From Micromussa lordhowensis (taxonomy: Eukaryota; Cnidaria; Anthozoa; Scleractinia; Lobophylliidae), in the NCBI GenBank assembly GCA_964020085.1, contig OZ026598.1, positions 20,558,129 to 20,622,128 of the forward strand: a DNA stretch of 64,000 nt. The letters run 5' to 3'. Shown here piece by piece: positions 54,090 to 64,000 of this stretch. A program made the translations under genes and the position numbers. The notes under the pieces are model-generated. The model saw nothing but the letters and a program-made list of their open reading frames with translations, had not been told where the DNA came from and ran no database searches. The first letter of the stretch is position 1, and each line of letters opens with the position of its first letter.

Positions 54090-54161
54090 ACCGGATGTGA
54101 CGTCATTTTTCGTTGGATGATGCATATACGAAAATTTCAGGAGTCTTCTGCCCCGCCCCTG
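54090..54161 (-). repeat. Right TIR of the 25.5-kb element
   Basis: 72 bp, inverse of 28652-28734. It ends CCCCGCCCCTG and is followed by the AGCGGTCC duplication. Confidence 0.8.
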
Positions 54162-54169
54162 AGCGGTCC

Positions 54170-54984
54170 ACACGTAAAAATTGTCATTTTAGTTTCAGTA
54201 TGATGGGCTAGCTCACTAAACATAATTGCATTAAAAATATTCCTTGAAGTTTAGAACTGAAGACGAGCATATGCATGCGAATGGCCGTTGAAAAACCCGA
54301 CAAACGAATGATCATGTGCGTCAATAACAAACCGGTTTGACCAACAAGAAACTGAACTGACACACCCATTTTCTTGGATAAGCGGCGGATCAAAGAATCT
54401 TGAAGCCGCTCGCAGTCTCCTTCCTCTTTCCGATTTGTCTAGGAAGATCAAAGGAGACTCTACTCAAAGGGTAATAGTTCTTCAGTCAAAGGCCTTCCAT
54501 AACAATACAAGTATTTCTTCACTCTCTTGATGGGATCCGGGGGGAGGTACTCGCTTATAAAAGGGGCAGGGATGATCGTCGGACATTGTGAATGAAACCC
54601 CTAAAGGAGATCGATCTGGGCGTGGAACAAGTTTTTTTTGACCCCTAAAAGAGACCATGTTAAAACTGGCAAATGAAAAAGTACAGCGAGTTTTAATGAC
54701 GGCAAAGACATTATCATAAAATACTTCTAACCATTTAAGTAGTTTTTAAAAGCATCTTAATAAATAAAATATATTTTTAGATTTCTTCACGTGCAACCCG
54801 AAACGAGACCTTCACGGCTAAATATAATGGCGTTTTGCCCAGAACACCCTAAGTGAGACCATACTGCGCGGTCGTCCGGCTTTGTTATCACTCGTATGAT
54901 TACAGACCGAATTGGACTCCACTCAGTCCTATTACCATTGCTTATAATAACACTGTTGTGGTTTTATTGTTTCTTTATTTTCAG
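54170..54984. other. No gene seen
   Basis: Intergenic or intronic. At 54580-54860 fragments such as CCCTAAAGGAGA and ACCCCTAAAAGAGACC repeat loosely, like a decayed tandem repeat. Confidence 0.5.
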
Positions 54985-55563
54985 ATGTTTTCAAAGTTCC
55001 GTTAAAAAACATCATTGAAAAAGAAAAATATCTAACAAGAGAGAAGAGTGATGCATTTGTAGAGTCCATCAAGCAGACAATGCACAAAGAAATGAAATTA
55101 GATACCCTAGTTTGTCTTGTATCTGAAGGCAACCCATTGACGGAGAGCAGCTCTATAACAGAAAATGCAAACCTGTACATTTTAGGTGGGACCCATTACC
55201 TGTATTTTCGGATAGATACATGAAACACCCAGTAAAAGGTCTTCATGATGTATGAGCGTGGCCAAGTAAAAGGTTAATTAACAGATTAATTGACAGCATC
55301 ATCACAACATGCTCAAAAGATCATTTTCAATAATTAAAGAAGTCATGCAGAAAGTTATTCATTTAGGAACTTCAGTAGCCTGATATCTTGTGAACGAGTC
55401 TTAGCCATCAATTTGCTCGGCTGTTTTAGTCTTCTCTTCTTACTTTCTTTCATCTCTTCCTGCACAAAAACTTAACAAAATCCCTGTCTTATGGTTCCCT
55501 GAATAATTTTCTTTTCATAGGTCTGCACTTAAAAGTTTCCAACAAGAGTCTAGTAACCTTGAA
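54985..55563 (+). CDS. Two internal exons of an unknown host-like gene
   Basis: Exon 54985-55185 (acceptor TTTTCAG; donor GGTGGG) encodes about 66 residues, with EKYLTREKSDAFVESIKQ and NANLYILG. Exon 55521-55563 (acceptor TTCATAG; donor GTGAGT) continues in phase with LHLKVSNKSLVTLK. I do not recognise the family. The first exon needs one leading base, which exon 4 of the gene at 26771 would supply, so these may be its original downstream exons. An overlapping alternative frame in the second exon is also open to 55672. No 3' end was found. Confidence 0.45.
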
Positions 55564-56380
55564 GTGAGTGCTGCAATTTTTCAAGACCTGATTGATGAAG
55601 AAGTGGTTTGGGTTGGAAACACTCACAACAAACAACAACAATTGACAAAAAGGGTCACCTCCAGAGACTATGTAAGTTAAGTGTTAGTATTTAACATTAT
55701 TTAAAGTCATTACTTCTTGCTTAGGTATGTGAACATCTTTATTACAATGGTGCATAATTGACTGAGTGATCATGAATTTACTGCCTATTCTTTATTTATA
55801 TATGAAACCATTTTCCCTTCTTGGTCTGACAGAGTACTTCATCGTTCTCGAAGTCACCTGCAATATACAACAATCATTACAAACTAAGTCTTGTTAAGTT
55901 AATGATAAAATATACAAAAGAAAATGATTTGAACCCAGGAGTAGGAGTTGATCATGTAGACTGATTGTCTGGGTGAGGGTAGTCCTGAGAAGGACTGTTG
56001 TCAGTGACAGTGACTGATGTTTCAACAACCTGAGCGGAAGTCATCATCAGATCGAGTCATGTGAAGAGTTGTTTGCAGTTGAAAGTTTAAGGAGGCTTGA
56101 AAGGGCTTTTCGTTGCTGCAGTGTTTGTGAAACGATGGAGAGTCCCGTGATTATGGCCGAATCATCATGCCGCGAGACGGCCATTTAGATCCACATCTAC
56201 ATCCTTAACTTACAATATCCTATCAGGACGGTTCGCAAGTTCACAGGTATGTGACAGGCAAACCAACAAAAATGTTATTTCTGACGAGTGAGCTAGCGAA
56301 TGAGGCTGAAATAACTATTTTGTCGGCACGAGATACAACAAGGGCCTGGGTTCCAGGCCGGGGCATCATGGGTAGGGATG
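55564..56380. other. No gene seen; repeat fragments
   Basis: Contains a hammerhead-like motif at 56012-56050 and the 5' leader region of the DIRS-like element, which begins somewhere between about 56100 and 56385. The 5' boundary was not resolved. Confidence 0.45.
56012..56050 (-). ncRNA. Hammerhead-ribozyme-like motif (GAAACATC variant)
   Basis: The minus strand reads CTGATGA (56050-56044), an imperfect stem II (GACTTCC/GGTTGTT), then GAAACATC. ATC in place of the usual GTC after GAAAC looks like CpG decay of GAAACGTC. Confidence 0.45.
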
Positions 56381-56386
56381 TAGGGG

Positions 56387-56393
56387 TATATAA
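56387..56393 (+). promoter_or_regulatory. TATA box of the DIRS-like element
   Basis: TATATAA with GC-rich flanks (AGGGG upstream, GACCGGG downstream) lies about 95 bp before the gag ATG at 56487. Confidence 0.5.
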
Positions 56394-56608
56394 GACCGGG
56401 TATAACACGTGGTTGTCATCTAGGCTTCAGAACCAACCGCGTTCTTTACTCTTGTTTCGTTTAATTTTTTCCCTTTGCCTTGTGTCATGTCGGTTACCAA
56501 AGACGAAGTGTCGGACCTTATTAAAGCCAACAACGATCAGTTAATGGCCTCTTTTAAGGAGCTGCTCAAGGACACTGCAGGTCAGATTAAGCGTGCTAAC
56601 GAAACTTC

Positions 56609-56707
56609 AATTACTTATAATATCAAACACAGACTACAATGTTTGGGCAAATCAGTTTATTGACTAGCGAAACGAGATGCTAGCGAGAGGTCAATAAACA
56701 AAACCGC
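56609..56707. repeat. Split direct repeat A, outer copy
   Basis: Starts AATTACTTATAATATCAAAC and ends CAATAAACAAAACCGC. Identical by eye to 56859-56957. Confidence 0.88.
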
Positions 56708-56730
56708 TAAGGGGGGAGTGGGCGGGTAAA

Positions 56731-56858
56731 CGACGACTAGCTCGAAGCTAACGTGAACAGATCTGAAAGGTGATACGCTAAACCCGCTGACGGCTAGCCC
56801 AACAAGGGCATGTTCTCAAAAGCAATTAGCAATCATCACCTCGTGGTGATCCTTGAAC
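56731..56858. repeat. Split direct repeat B, inner copy
   Basis: Starts CGACGACTAGCTCGAAGC and ends CGTGGTGATCCTTGAAC. Nearly identical to 59408-59535. Confidence 0.88.
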
Positions 56859-56957
56859 AATTACTTATAATATCAAACACAGACTACAATGTTTGGGCAA
56901 ATCAGTTTATTGACTAGCGAAACGAGATGCTAGCGAGAGGTCAATAAACAAAACCGC
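56859..56957. repeat. Split direct repeat A, inner copy
   Basis: Second copy of repeat A, directly joined to the end of repeat B, as expected for the B1A2 junction of split direct repeats. Confidence 0.88.
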
Positions 56958-57056
56958 CAAGGCCCAAACATGGTAGTGTGTTGTTGAGAGTGATAACATG
57001 ATGAAAAATGAAATAAAAGTAATGATGGAAAAAAAAAGACGAAAGGAAGGACTAAA

Positions 57057-58062
57057 CTAAACGACAATTCGTGAAATAGCGGTCGCCATGCGAGTAGCGG
57101 CCGCTCTCTTTTGACGATCAGACATTTCGAGATAAATGAAATAACAGTCACTACGCCAGTCGCCCGGCGCCTTAATAAGCTCAGATGGTACTTGAGCATC
57201 AAAGGCAAAAGTAGCACCGCCGCGCCTAAAACTATGAGGGGAGTAGCAAGTAGAATCAAGACCGACAGCTTTGATAACCCTGCCCAAAAAAGAACTAAAA
57301 TGAGCATAGGTAATAGGACTCACTGAATTAGCGGAACGAACCGAGAATAATGGCAAGTCCTGGTGTACCTGGTTAATACGAACACAACAAACTGCCCGGA
57401 ATGCGTGGCAGCGGTAAAGAAAAAAGGCGTTCTCGAAACTGAATAGTTTTGGATGCACGAATTGTAAGATAGGCGAAAGATGCGTCAAAGCGAAGATCTG
57501 ACCGCAAAATAACCTTAGGCGAGACTTGCGCCGCGCGATCAACAACTAAATTGGACTTGCGTAAAAAGGAGTAAAAGGCGGCTAGAAAAAGCGCCCACAT
57601 GGCTACATGCAAAGGGTTGGAAAAATCAAAAAGATGTACCATACGTAACAACAAACGTGGAGTGATTGGGGCCTTTCGTTTGACTGCTGTGCCTAAATAA
57701 CGTTTGGCTCCCCGTAACAACAATTTATAGCAATAATCAGTGTCCCAAGTCAGTTCATGACCGAGGAGCTTATGCATATGCTTAATGCTACTTAAATGAT
57801 TCAGAATAGTACCATAAACGCGACCGAGTGAAACTAAATAAGCTATGTAACTTGTAATTAATGTAACAGTCACTGGAAATGGAGCGAACGAAACTGCCTC
57901 GCAAAACGTAATATAACTCTTAATGTGAGAATTCAAGTTCCGCTGGGTTGAATCTGCATATGCTCTCGTAATCAAGTCGCGTCCAAGAGAATCCAATGCT
58001 TGGATATCTAGTCGTGGCTGGCCGAGGCTTTGACGATCTGCAACAGAGGCACAAAGTAGCAA
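57057..58062 (-). pseudogene. Tyrosine recombinase (frameshifted)
   Basis: The frame runs from 58062 to 57373, then continues in another frame (57545-57057). The N-terminal SAM-like core (ADSTQRNLNSHIKSYITFCE) and the box I Arg (AFYSFLRKSNLV) are in the first part. HSFRRGGATFAF (His-x-x-Arg) and the nucleophile region YFIYLEMS are in the second. This is the R...HxxR...Y pattern of the DIRS/Ngaro recombinase, which integrates circular cDNA without a target duplication. The frameshift lies between the Arg and HxxR motifs. Confidence 0.82.
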
Positions 58063-58079
58063 TTAAGAAAGGTCAAAGG

Positions 58080-59392
58080 CTAAGTCCTCACTGTCAATAG
58101 ACAACATGTGAAAACAAAAATTGCGCTGAGAAGCGAGATCGTGGAACTTTCTGTGAAAGGTAGAATTGGCATCCCAACGACTGAGGCAATCTGCAAGGAC
58201 ATTGTGGACCCCCCGGAATATGAGAGACATATAATTCTAAATCGTAGCGAGCTGATGTGAACCAGAGCTGTCTTAAACAACGCTGCATGAAGGGATCTCG
58301 TGTACGACCGGAACGCACCACCTGAACGGCTGCATCGTTGTCACAGGAGATCTGGAATCTCGAACCTGCCAATTTGGGAGCCAATATTCTGACAGCCATG
58401 ACAAGCACGAACAGTTCTAAGGCGTTGATGTGCAGGGCCAATGATTCAATAGCACTGGGAAAGGCGAACGAGATATATTCATCAAAACACGTAGCACCGC
58501 CTCGATGTAGAGAAGCATCACAGGTAAACAGCACGTCCTGGAAATCACGAGGGCGTAACGCGATCATAGCGGAACCATTGAAGTGTGGTAAAAAGGTCAA
58601 CCACCAGTCAATGTCAGATCGCATATCACTAGTAACCGGAAAACGTGACTGCGTAGGAGACAAATTGCGCAAACGGTTTAAAAGGCGTGACATGAATATC
58701 CGGCCTGACCGGACGCAAGCTGTGACAAAGGACAATTTTCCTAGTAACGATTGCAATTGTCGCCGTGTGAAGGTCGAAAATTGTGTCCATTGCAATAATT
58801 CCATTTGAAGGTCGAAAAGGCGGTCCTTTGGAACCTCGAAGAGCATCTGCTCGGTGTCCACCAGAATTCCAAGGCAAATCATCCTCGTAGATGGATGACT
58901 GTCTTTTTCGGGAGATGACTGTAGGCCCAGTTCGTCGAATAAATCTTGAAGACGAGCAAAGGCCAAATGAGCATCTGCTGGATATTCAGCTCCGTAAAAA
59001 TCGTCTAAGTAGACATCAGCAGTGTAACCTTCTTTGGTAAAAACATAAATGACAGCCCGAGTAGTTCGCTGACACACTAACGCCGAGGACCGTAGACCAA
59101 AGGGGCATCTAGTATCGAAATACAGAAGGCCATCCCACATAAACCCTAGATATTTATAATCCTTGGGATCGATTGGAAATTGCCGATAAGCGCGTTTTGG
59201 GTCTTTCTTATAAACGTAACAGCCTGAGCCTTTGCTGATAATGAATTCGCGCAGTCTGTCTATACCTGGCAGGCGAAGTTGAAATTCGTTGTCCAAATAA
59301 TGAGTTTTGGAAATACCACTGTTGACAGAGGCTTCATGTGGGAAACTAAGATCCATCACAACCCGGCGTTTAGTGGAACCGCGCTTGTGCAC
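58080..59392 (-). pseudogene. Reverse transcriptase-RNase H of the inner DIRS/Ngaro element
   Basis: The frame from 59392 shows RT blocks KRRVVMDLSFPHE, KKDPKRAYRQFPIDP, RCPFGLRSSALVC and the catalytic VYLDDFYGAEYP. RNase H follows with FTCDASLHRGGATC, LHINALELFVLVMAV and ISCDNDAAVQVV. Near 58205 a frame change moves the end to VLADCLSRWDA. The 5' part before the fingers is missing. DIRS-type RTs are distant from LINE RTs and share this fused RNase H. A shadow ORF on the other strand is ignored. Confidence 0.85.
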
Positions 59393-59407
59393 TGTCTGTA
59401 ATGGAGA

Positions 59408-59535
59408 CGACGACTAGCTCGAAGCTAACGTGAACAGATCTGAAAGGTGATACGCTAAACCCGCTGACGGCTAGCCCAACAAGGGTGTGTTCTCAAAAGC
59501 AATAAGCAATCATCACCTCGTGGTGATCCTTGAAC
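59408..59535. repeat. Split direct repeat B, outer copy
   Basis: Second copy of repeat B at the far end of the inner element, directly abutting the resumed gag frame at 59536. Confidence 0.88.
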
Positions 59536-60360
59536 GATGGAACAGCAAATGAAAGAGATTAAGAAATTGAAATTCCAAGAACTGCACAAGTTTAAAAGAA
59601 AAGCCAACGAAGACCAGTTCAAATTCAACCTTAAAGTTGCAGAGACCTTCGACAGCGCAAGTCTGCCGCCGAGAAGTGCAACCTGGAGAAAGTGAAGTCT
59701 GACCTCGAAGAAGGTGAGAAATTGCTCGTGGAATGGCAAAAACATATTCTTCTTGCTGACAAGTCTGAATATGGTTGGAGTACGGTTGAAAAATACAAAC
59801 AACACGATTTAGTAGATGATTCGGAGGATGAAAAACGCATCTACAGTGCTGAGAGAGGAGTCCGTGCCGTTATGTCATCTCGAAAGAAGAAGAGGTCTTC
59901 AGCAATGGCTGCGACCAAAAGATCTTCTCCGCTCTGCGGGTCGGTTTTGTCATCAAGTTCCCAATCCCAAAATCAGTCCTACCAACCAGCCACTGCCAAT
60001 TCTGGTTTCCTGCCTCGTCGTCCTAACACTGGCACATGCTTCGCTTGTGGAAAGACCGGGCATTGGCGTGCTTGCTGCCCTGCGATGGCTAAGCAGTCTG
60101 GCTCTCCAACTTCAAAGTGACTAGATGAGCAGGATATATCAGGTGTAGTCCTGTCTTGTTTTGATCGTAATGATTTTATTTTGGAAGCTTTGAGCGATTG
60201 TCAGCCTGATCCCAGCTCTGATCCAATTTCTTGCAATGTTTTCCCGCTAGTCTTAAGCTCCTTCAAAGATCAACAATGTTTTGCTGATATTGATACTGCC
60301 GCTCAGCCCCCAGTTCGTGGAAGACCTCGAAAATGCATTGATTTTTGGCGTTAGTTAGAA

Positions 60361-62247
60361 GTTTCTCAGTTCATCCTGAATGTCACTAACCAGGGTTACA
60401 AGATTCCGTTTTTTCATCTTCCCACACCTTTCTCCAAAGCTAACAATGTTTCTGCACGTAACAACAGTACTGTTAATGAACTACTCAAGCTTGACCTTGT
60501 GGAAGAAATTTTTTGAGCCCCGGACATTGTTAATCCGCTCTCTGTTTCTACTCGCACTTCGGGCAAACAAAGACTGATCTTAGATCTGAGACATGTGAAC
60601 GCTTTCGTCTATAAGCAAAAGTTCAAGTGTGAAGATTTGTCCGTGGCCACTCAAATTTAAATTTGATCTGAAGTCCGGGTACCATCATATTGAAATTTTC
60701 CCTGAGCACCGCAAATACCTTGCATTTGCTTGGGATTTTGGCACTGGGAAGTTCAGATACTTCCAATTTTCTGTTCTCTCGTTTGGCCTATCTTCTGCTC
60801 CTTTTATTTTCACTAAGATTCAAAAATCCTGGAGAAGTCGGGGCATACCTTTTGCCATTTTCCTAGACGATGGCCTAGGAGGGGGAATTGATAAAGTCTC
60901 TGCCAAAATTCACAGCTTAGCCGTTCATTCTGATTCACTCAAGTCTAGTTTCGTCCCCAACCAGGAAAAGTCTGTTTGGGAACCAGTTCAAGTTATTACA
61001 TGGCTAGGAGTTGTTCTTAACACCATTGATGGCTCTGTTCAGGCCACTGATGAACGCATCGTGAAATTGAATTCCGACCTCGGGTCACTGCAGACATTGT
61101 CTTCCCGACAGTCTCTTTGCAACGTTCACGTTAAAAGAGTTGCCAGTGTTGCGGGCCAGATTATTTCACTTTCTTCTTGCGTGGGGCCAGTTACCCGTAT
61201 TATGACCAGGCATCTCTTTTCAGTGGTGAATTCTGCTTTTTCCTGGGATAGCGACGTTTCTTGTCGCATGATTCCATTTCGGAGATTGACTTTTGGGCTA
61301 ACAACGTAAATTCCCTCAACGGTAGAGTTTATTGGGGGGTACAATCACTACCGGTCCGAGCTAGTTTCTCCGATGCTTCCGATTCAGCCTGTGGCGCGTT
61401 TGTCGAGTCCGACTCCGAATTGGTTTTTCATCAGAATTGGTCTCCTGAGGAAACAGTGCAAAGTTGTACTTGGAGAGAACTTAAGGCTGTTTGTCTCGGC
61501 TTGGAGGCCTTTGCAGATCTTTTGTCTAACACAAGGGTCATCTGGTATTCTGACAACCAGAATGTCGCGTCTATTCTTCTCAACGGGAGCAGGAAATTGG
61601 ATCTGCAGGTGTTAGCTCTCGAAGCTTTTCAGATTTGCCTTAAGTATCGGATTTCTCTTGATGCCAGATGGATCCCTAGGGATCTTAATGTTAGAGCCGA
61701 CTCCATCAGCAAGCTTGTTGATTTTGACGATTATGCTATCAATAATTTTGTTTTCCAGAGTATTAATGTTCACTGGGGACCGCACACTGTTGATAGGTTC
61801 GCCTGTAGATACAATACCAAATTATCAAGGTTTAATTCCCGGTTTTTTCAGCCCGGCTGTGAGGCAGTTGACGCCTTTTCTCAGGACTGGGGATACGACA
61901 ACAACTGGCTTTGTCCCCCGGTTTGTCTGATTGTCAGAGTTCTTAAGCACATGGAAGTGTGTCTTGCTAGAGGAACCCTAATTTTACCGCTATGGAAGTC
62001 TTCATTCTTCTGGAACGTCCGCACAACAGATGGTGCACACTGGAGCAGATTTGTTCTCGACTGGGTCTACTTGCCCAAGTTCCAGGGATTATTTGTCAAA
62101 GGGAAATATCATAATTCTCTTTTTGGTACCAGACCCCTTGATTTTGATGTTGTTGCTCTGCAAGTTGACTTTCGCCGTCCCAGGCCCCCTTTATGTCGTC
62201 AGGGGTTTTGCACTTTGCCTTATGGAAAGTGTGACTCTTGTAATTAG
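60361..62247 (+). pseudogene. RT-RNase H and C-terminal domain of the outer DIRS element
   Basis: Fragments in order are NPLSVSTRTSGKQRLILDLR (about 60531-60590), then KFDLKSGYHHIEIFP, FSVLSFGLSSAPFIFTK and the catalytic IFLDDGLGGG. Frame changes occur near 60630 and 61270, plus a TGA near 60517. RNase H shows SFSDASDSACGAF, RELKAVCLGLEAFADLL and WYSDNQNVASIL. The last 200 residues (HTVDRFACRYNTKLSRF; VDAFSQDWGYDNNWLCPP) are the conserved domain that follows RNase H in DIRS-type elements. It is inactive in this copy. Confidence 0.8.
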
Positions 62248-62563
62248 ATGCTATTTTAGTTGAGTTTTTCGTGTGCCTTTACGTGAGCTGTCTACTATGT
62301 TTTCATATAGGTTTTTGTTTGGTCCCACCATGGTACCATACTTTCCACGTAATAAAGGGTTTATTTATTTCTTACATTTTTATGTGTCCGTTTATTCCTG
62401 TCTTTCCCCACGTCTGTTCTTCGTTTGCCTTGGTTTCTCTTATTGGTTTTTGCTCAGTATTTCTTGCCTATTTATTCATTTTCCAGATATCTTCCAATCC
62501 GGTTTTTGGGACTTTGATCAGGACGCTCTGCTAGACGGTCCCATCTAAGGGTTAGCTGAGAGA

Positions 62564-62926
62564 TTGAAGACGACAATCCTGTCCTCAAAGGCCACCAGCA
62601 CATCCTTGCTGTACCACCGCAAGTGGAAGGAATTCGCCACTAGTACGTTTGACGGGAATGTCTTCCCCGCCAAACCCTTTCATGTTGCCTTGTACTTGCA
62701 ACACGTTATTGAGCAATCCCATTCCCCTAGTGTAATTGATTCTGCTTTTTATGGCTTAAAGTGGGCACATAGTATGGCTGGTATCCCTTCCCCCACGGAT
62801 AACCCTATTGTCGGGGCCGTCAGGGCTGCTTCAAAAAGAATTCTTGGTACTGGTATCGTTAACCGCAAGGAGCCCATTTCATCTAGCGTGATTCATGATG
62901 TTATTAGCCATTCTAACCCTAATTAG
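62564..62926 (+). pseudogene. Tyrosine recombinase, N-terminal fragment
   Basis: The frame from 62564 encodes a SAM-like core (STSLLYHRKWKEFATSTF; SVIDSAFYGLKWAHSMAG) and an interdomain segment similar to the inner element's recombinase. It stops at 62926, and no Arg/HxxR/Tyr catalytic motifs follow. The catalytic half has been lost by deletion or truncation. Confidence 0.7.
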
Positions 62927-64000
62927 CTTCATCCACGGCTTAGTTCCCCTCCCCTAACCCTCTACCTCTTCAAATTATCACAAAATCATGGGGATTCAAT
63001 GTTACACTCTAAAACTTGGCATGCTATTGGAGCAACCAGAGTTCTAATATCTGTGAAAGTTTCAAGGTAATCGATAAAATTGCAGTTGAGATATAATTCT
63101 TCAAAGCACTGTTGAGGAGGGGAGCTCAGCCAAAATGAGGGAATGGTACTTGGTTTTGTTATAATGGGCTCAAATTTTTTGTCAGCGGCTTTATTAGGCT
63201 CAACCCTTGATCCTCTGAGGATCTTTTGCTAACCCTTGCATTTGGCAACTTCGAAAATTTCATCTCAAAAAAGTTTAGTAAAGGTATATACATTATACTC
63301 TAGGGTTAGTTCTGGTTCACTTTTTTTGACTCACTGAAAACTTTCATTAAAATGAAACTGGCCAAAAATGACTTTTTTTAGGGTTAAGGTCTGAAATTTT
63401 AACAGAATATTCCTCCATTATTAAAAACTTGCTCACGTTATTTTCACGTGATTTGGCTAAAAATTCTATTTTCTAGAATTTTTTTAATGCCGACTTGGGG
63501 TCAATTTTGAGTGGGAGGGGACATCCAACAAAGAGTTTTTTTGAATTTAAAAATCGTGGTTTTATCAACAATTAATAAATAATATACCATTTGAAAGCTC
63601 TCATTAAGAGGAACATTTTGGCGTTTATTTGACGTTCTCAAGTTACATTGCTAAGGAGATATAAGCTGCCAAACATCTTGATAGGAGGGGAAATCCAAAC
63701 TTTTGCATAAATCGAGGTTACTTCACAAAAGTCATCATAACTTAAGTTTAAAACATTTTTAGAACTTGGTTTATGTATTGTTTGAAAGTGCATGAGTTGC
63801 TATTTAACATATATTTTTTTCAGTTACAGCGGTTAAAATCCAGAGGCGCAACAGCAGGTCAAAACAAGCCAAAATGTTGGAAAAATTGACTTTTTGAAAT
63901 TTTACCTGAAGTTTGACACTTGACTGAGGTAGCTTAATTTAATTTACAGATGTATAGTTGCATGATTAAATAGACCATTTCTTTGATTTTTCTGTAGCCA
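62927..64000. other. No gene seen
   Basis: AT-rich sequence with phrases such as GGGAGGGGACATCCAAC and GATAGGAGGGGAAATCC suggesting a weakly repeated unit of a few hundred bases. No ORF of interest or recognised element. Confidence 0.5.

Larger units (their letters stand above)
28652..54161. mobile_element. 25.5-kb TIR element with 8-bp target duplication
   Basis: The left end (28652-28734) starts CAGGGGCGGGGGAGAA. The right end (54090-54161), inverted, starts CAGGGGCGGGGCAGAA. The inner 32 bp of the arms (from ATCATCCAACG to CACATCCGGT) are identical. The 8-mer AGCGGTCC lies immediately outside both ends (28644-28651, 54162-54169). The unit is 25,510 bp and contains a Tnp_21/DUF4218 transposase gene, a SAM-like gene, an SGNH ORF and a P/THAP9-like transposase ORF. 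It also contains later insertions (RTE LINE, MITEs). An 8-bp GC-rich duplication suits P, hAT or Zisupton-like superfamilies rather than CACTA (2-4 bp). The ends and duplication are observed; the single-unit interpretation is inferred. Confidence 0.78.
56609..59535 (-). mobile_element. DIRS/Ngaro-like element with split direct repeats (inner copy)
   Basis: The 2,927-bp insert lies inside a gag codon of the outer element with no target duplication. The 99-bp repeat A lies at 56609-56707 and 56859-56957; the 128-bp repeat B lies at 56731-56858 and 59408-59535. Read on the minus strand the order is B - RT/RH - YR - A - B - A, the A1-ORFs-B1A2B2 layout of Ngaro-type elements. Exact, duplication-free insertion fits tyrosine-recombinase integration. 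The gag part is missing and both ORFs carry frameshifts. Confidence 0.85.
56487..60120 (+). pseudogene. DIRS gag, split by the nested element
   Basis: The ATG at 56487 starts MSVTKDEVSDLIKANNDQL. The frame is cut after 56608 and resumes at 59536: joining TC to G gives a continuous ...NETSMEQQMKEIKK. A one-base loss near 59655 shifts the frame, which then runs 59692-60120 with a coiled basic/acidic region. It ends in a CCHC knuckle (CFACGKTGHWRACC) and a stop. This is a Gag-like RNA-binding protein of a retroelement. It is not functional, because of the insertion and the frameshift. Confidence 0.75.
56385..62926 (+). mobile_element. DIRS-like tyrosine-recombinase retroelement (outer copy)
   Basis: Plus-strand order is TATA box, gag (56487-56608 and 59536-60120), RT/RNase H (60361-62247) and the N-terminal part of a tyrosine recombinase (62564-62926). 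No LTRs were found, consistent with DIRS-type elements. It carries several stops, has lost the catalytic half of the recombinase, and is split by a second DIRS/Ngaro-like element at 56609-59535. Confidence 0.75.

Noticed and set aside
58338..58808. 156-codon plus-strand ORF opposite the inner RT
   Set aside because: Antisense shadow of the reverse transcriptase/RNase H frame.

Overview
The window is eukaryotic nuclear DNA, most likely from a cnidarian and probably a stony coral. It has spliced genes with GT-AG and some GC-AG introns, AT-rich introns, many foldback MITEs, and metazoan-type transposon families (Ty3/gypsy, DIRS-like, RTE and CR1-like LINEs, Tnp_21/DUF4218, P/THAP9-like). The species call is an inference from this repeat style, not from a marker gene. 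No rRNA or tRNA gene was recognised.

Layout. At 1-9.2 kb lie decayed transposon exons on the minus strand (783-2250), a 1.0-kb MULE-like TIR element with a 9-bp target duplication (2799-3812), a lone THAP-domain exon (4309-4570), a CR1/L2-like LINE on the minus strand (about 5470-7580), and two foldback MITEs. From 26430 back to 10082 runs a multi-exon minus-strand gene with a DUF7869-like region. One of its introns was hit by a Ty3/gypsy element (13944-22887, TSD ATATT). The pol frame of that element was in turn hit by a 4,003-bp element (15548-19550) that combines a Tc1/mariner DD34E transposase with an HUH-Rep/SF3-helicase protein between 276-bp direct repeats. A 340-bp bidirectional spacer separates this gene from a plus-strand gene (26771-28273), whose last coding exon sits inside a small TIR element.

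From 28652 to 54161 is a 25.5-kb unit. It is bounded by matching inverted repeats (both ends start CAGGGGCGGGG) and a perfect 8-bp target duplication (AGCGGTCC). Inside it are a Tnp_21/DUF4218-type transposase gene (minus), a divergent 13-exon SAM-like gene (plus), an SGNH-hydrolase/proline-repeat/membrane ORF overlapping a P/THAP9-like transposase ORF, a 5'-truncated RTE LINE, several MITEs, and hammerhead-ribozyme-like motifs.

Right of it (54.9-62.9 kb) are plus-strand exons that are phase-compatible with the gene at 26.8 kb, then a DIRS-like retroelement (plus). Its gag codons are interrupted, with no target duplication, by a second DIRS/Ngaro-like element (minus, 56609-59535) that shows split direct repeats. 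The last kilobase has no recognised feature.

The window is therefore a stack of nested mobile elements in and around two or three host-like genes. The two items most likely to be new biology are the transposase-plus-Rep element at 15.5-19.6 kb and the 25.5-kb multi-gene TIR element at 28.7-54.2 kb.
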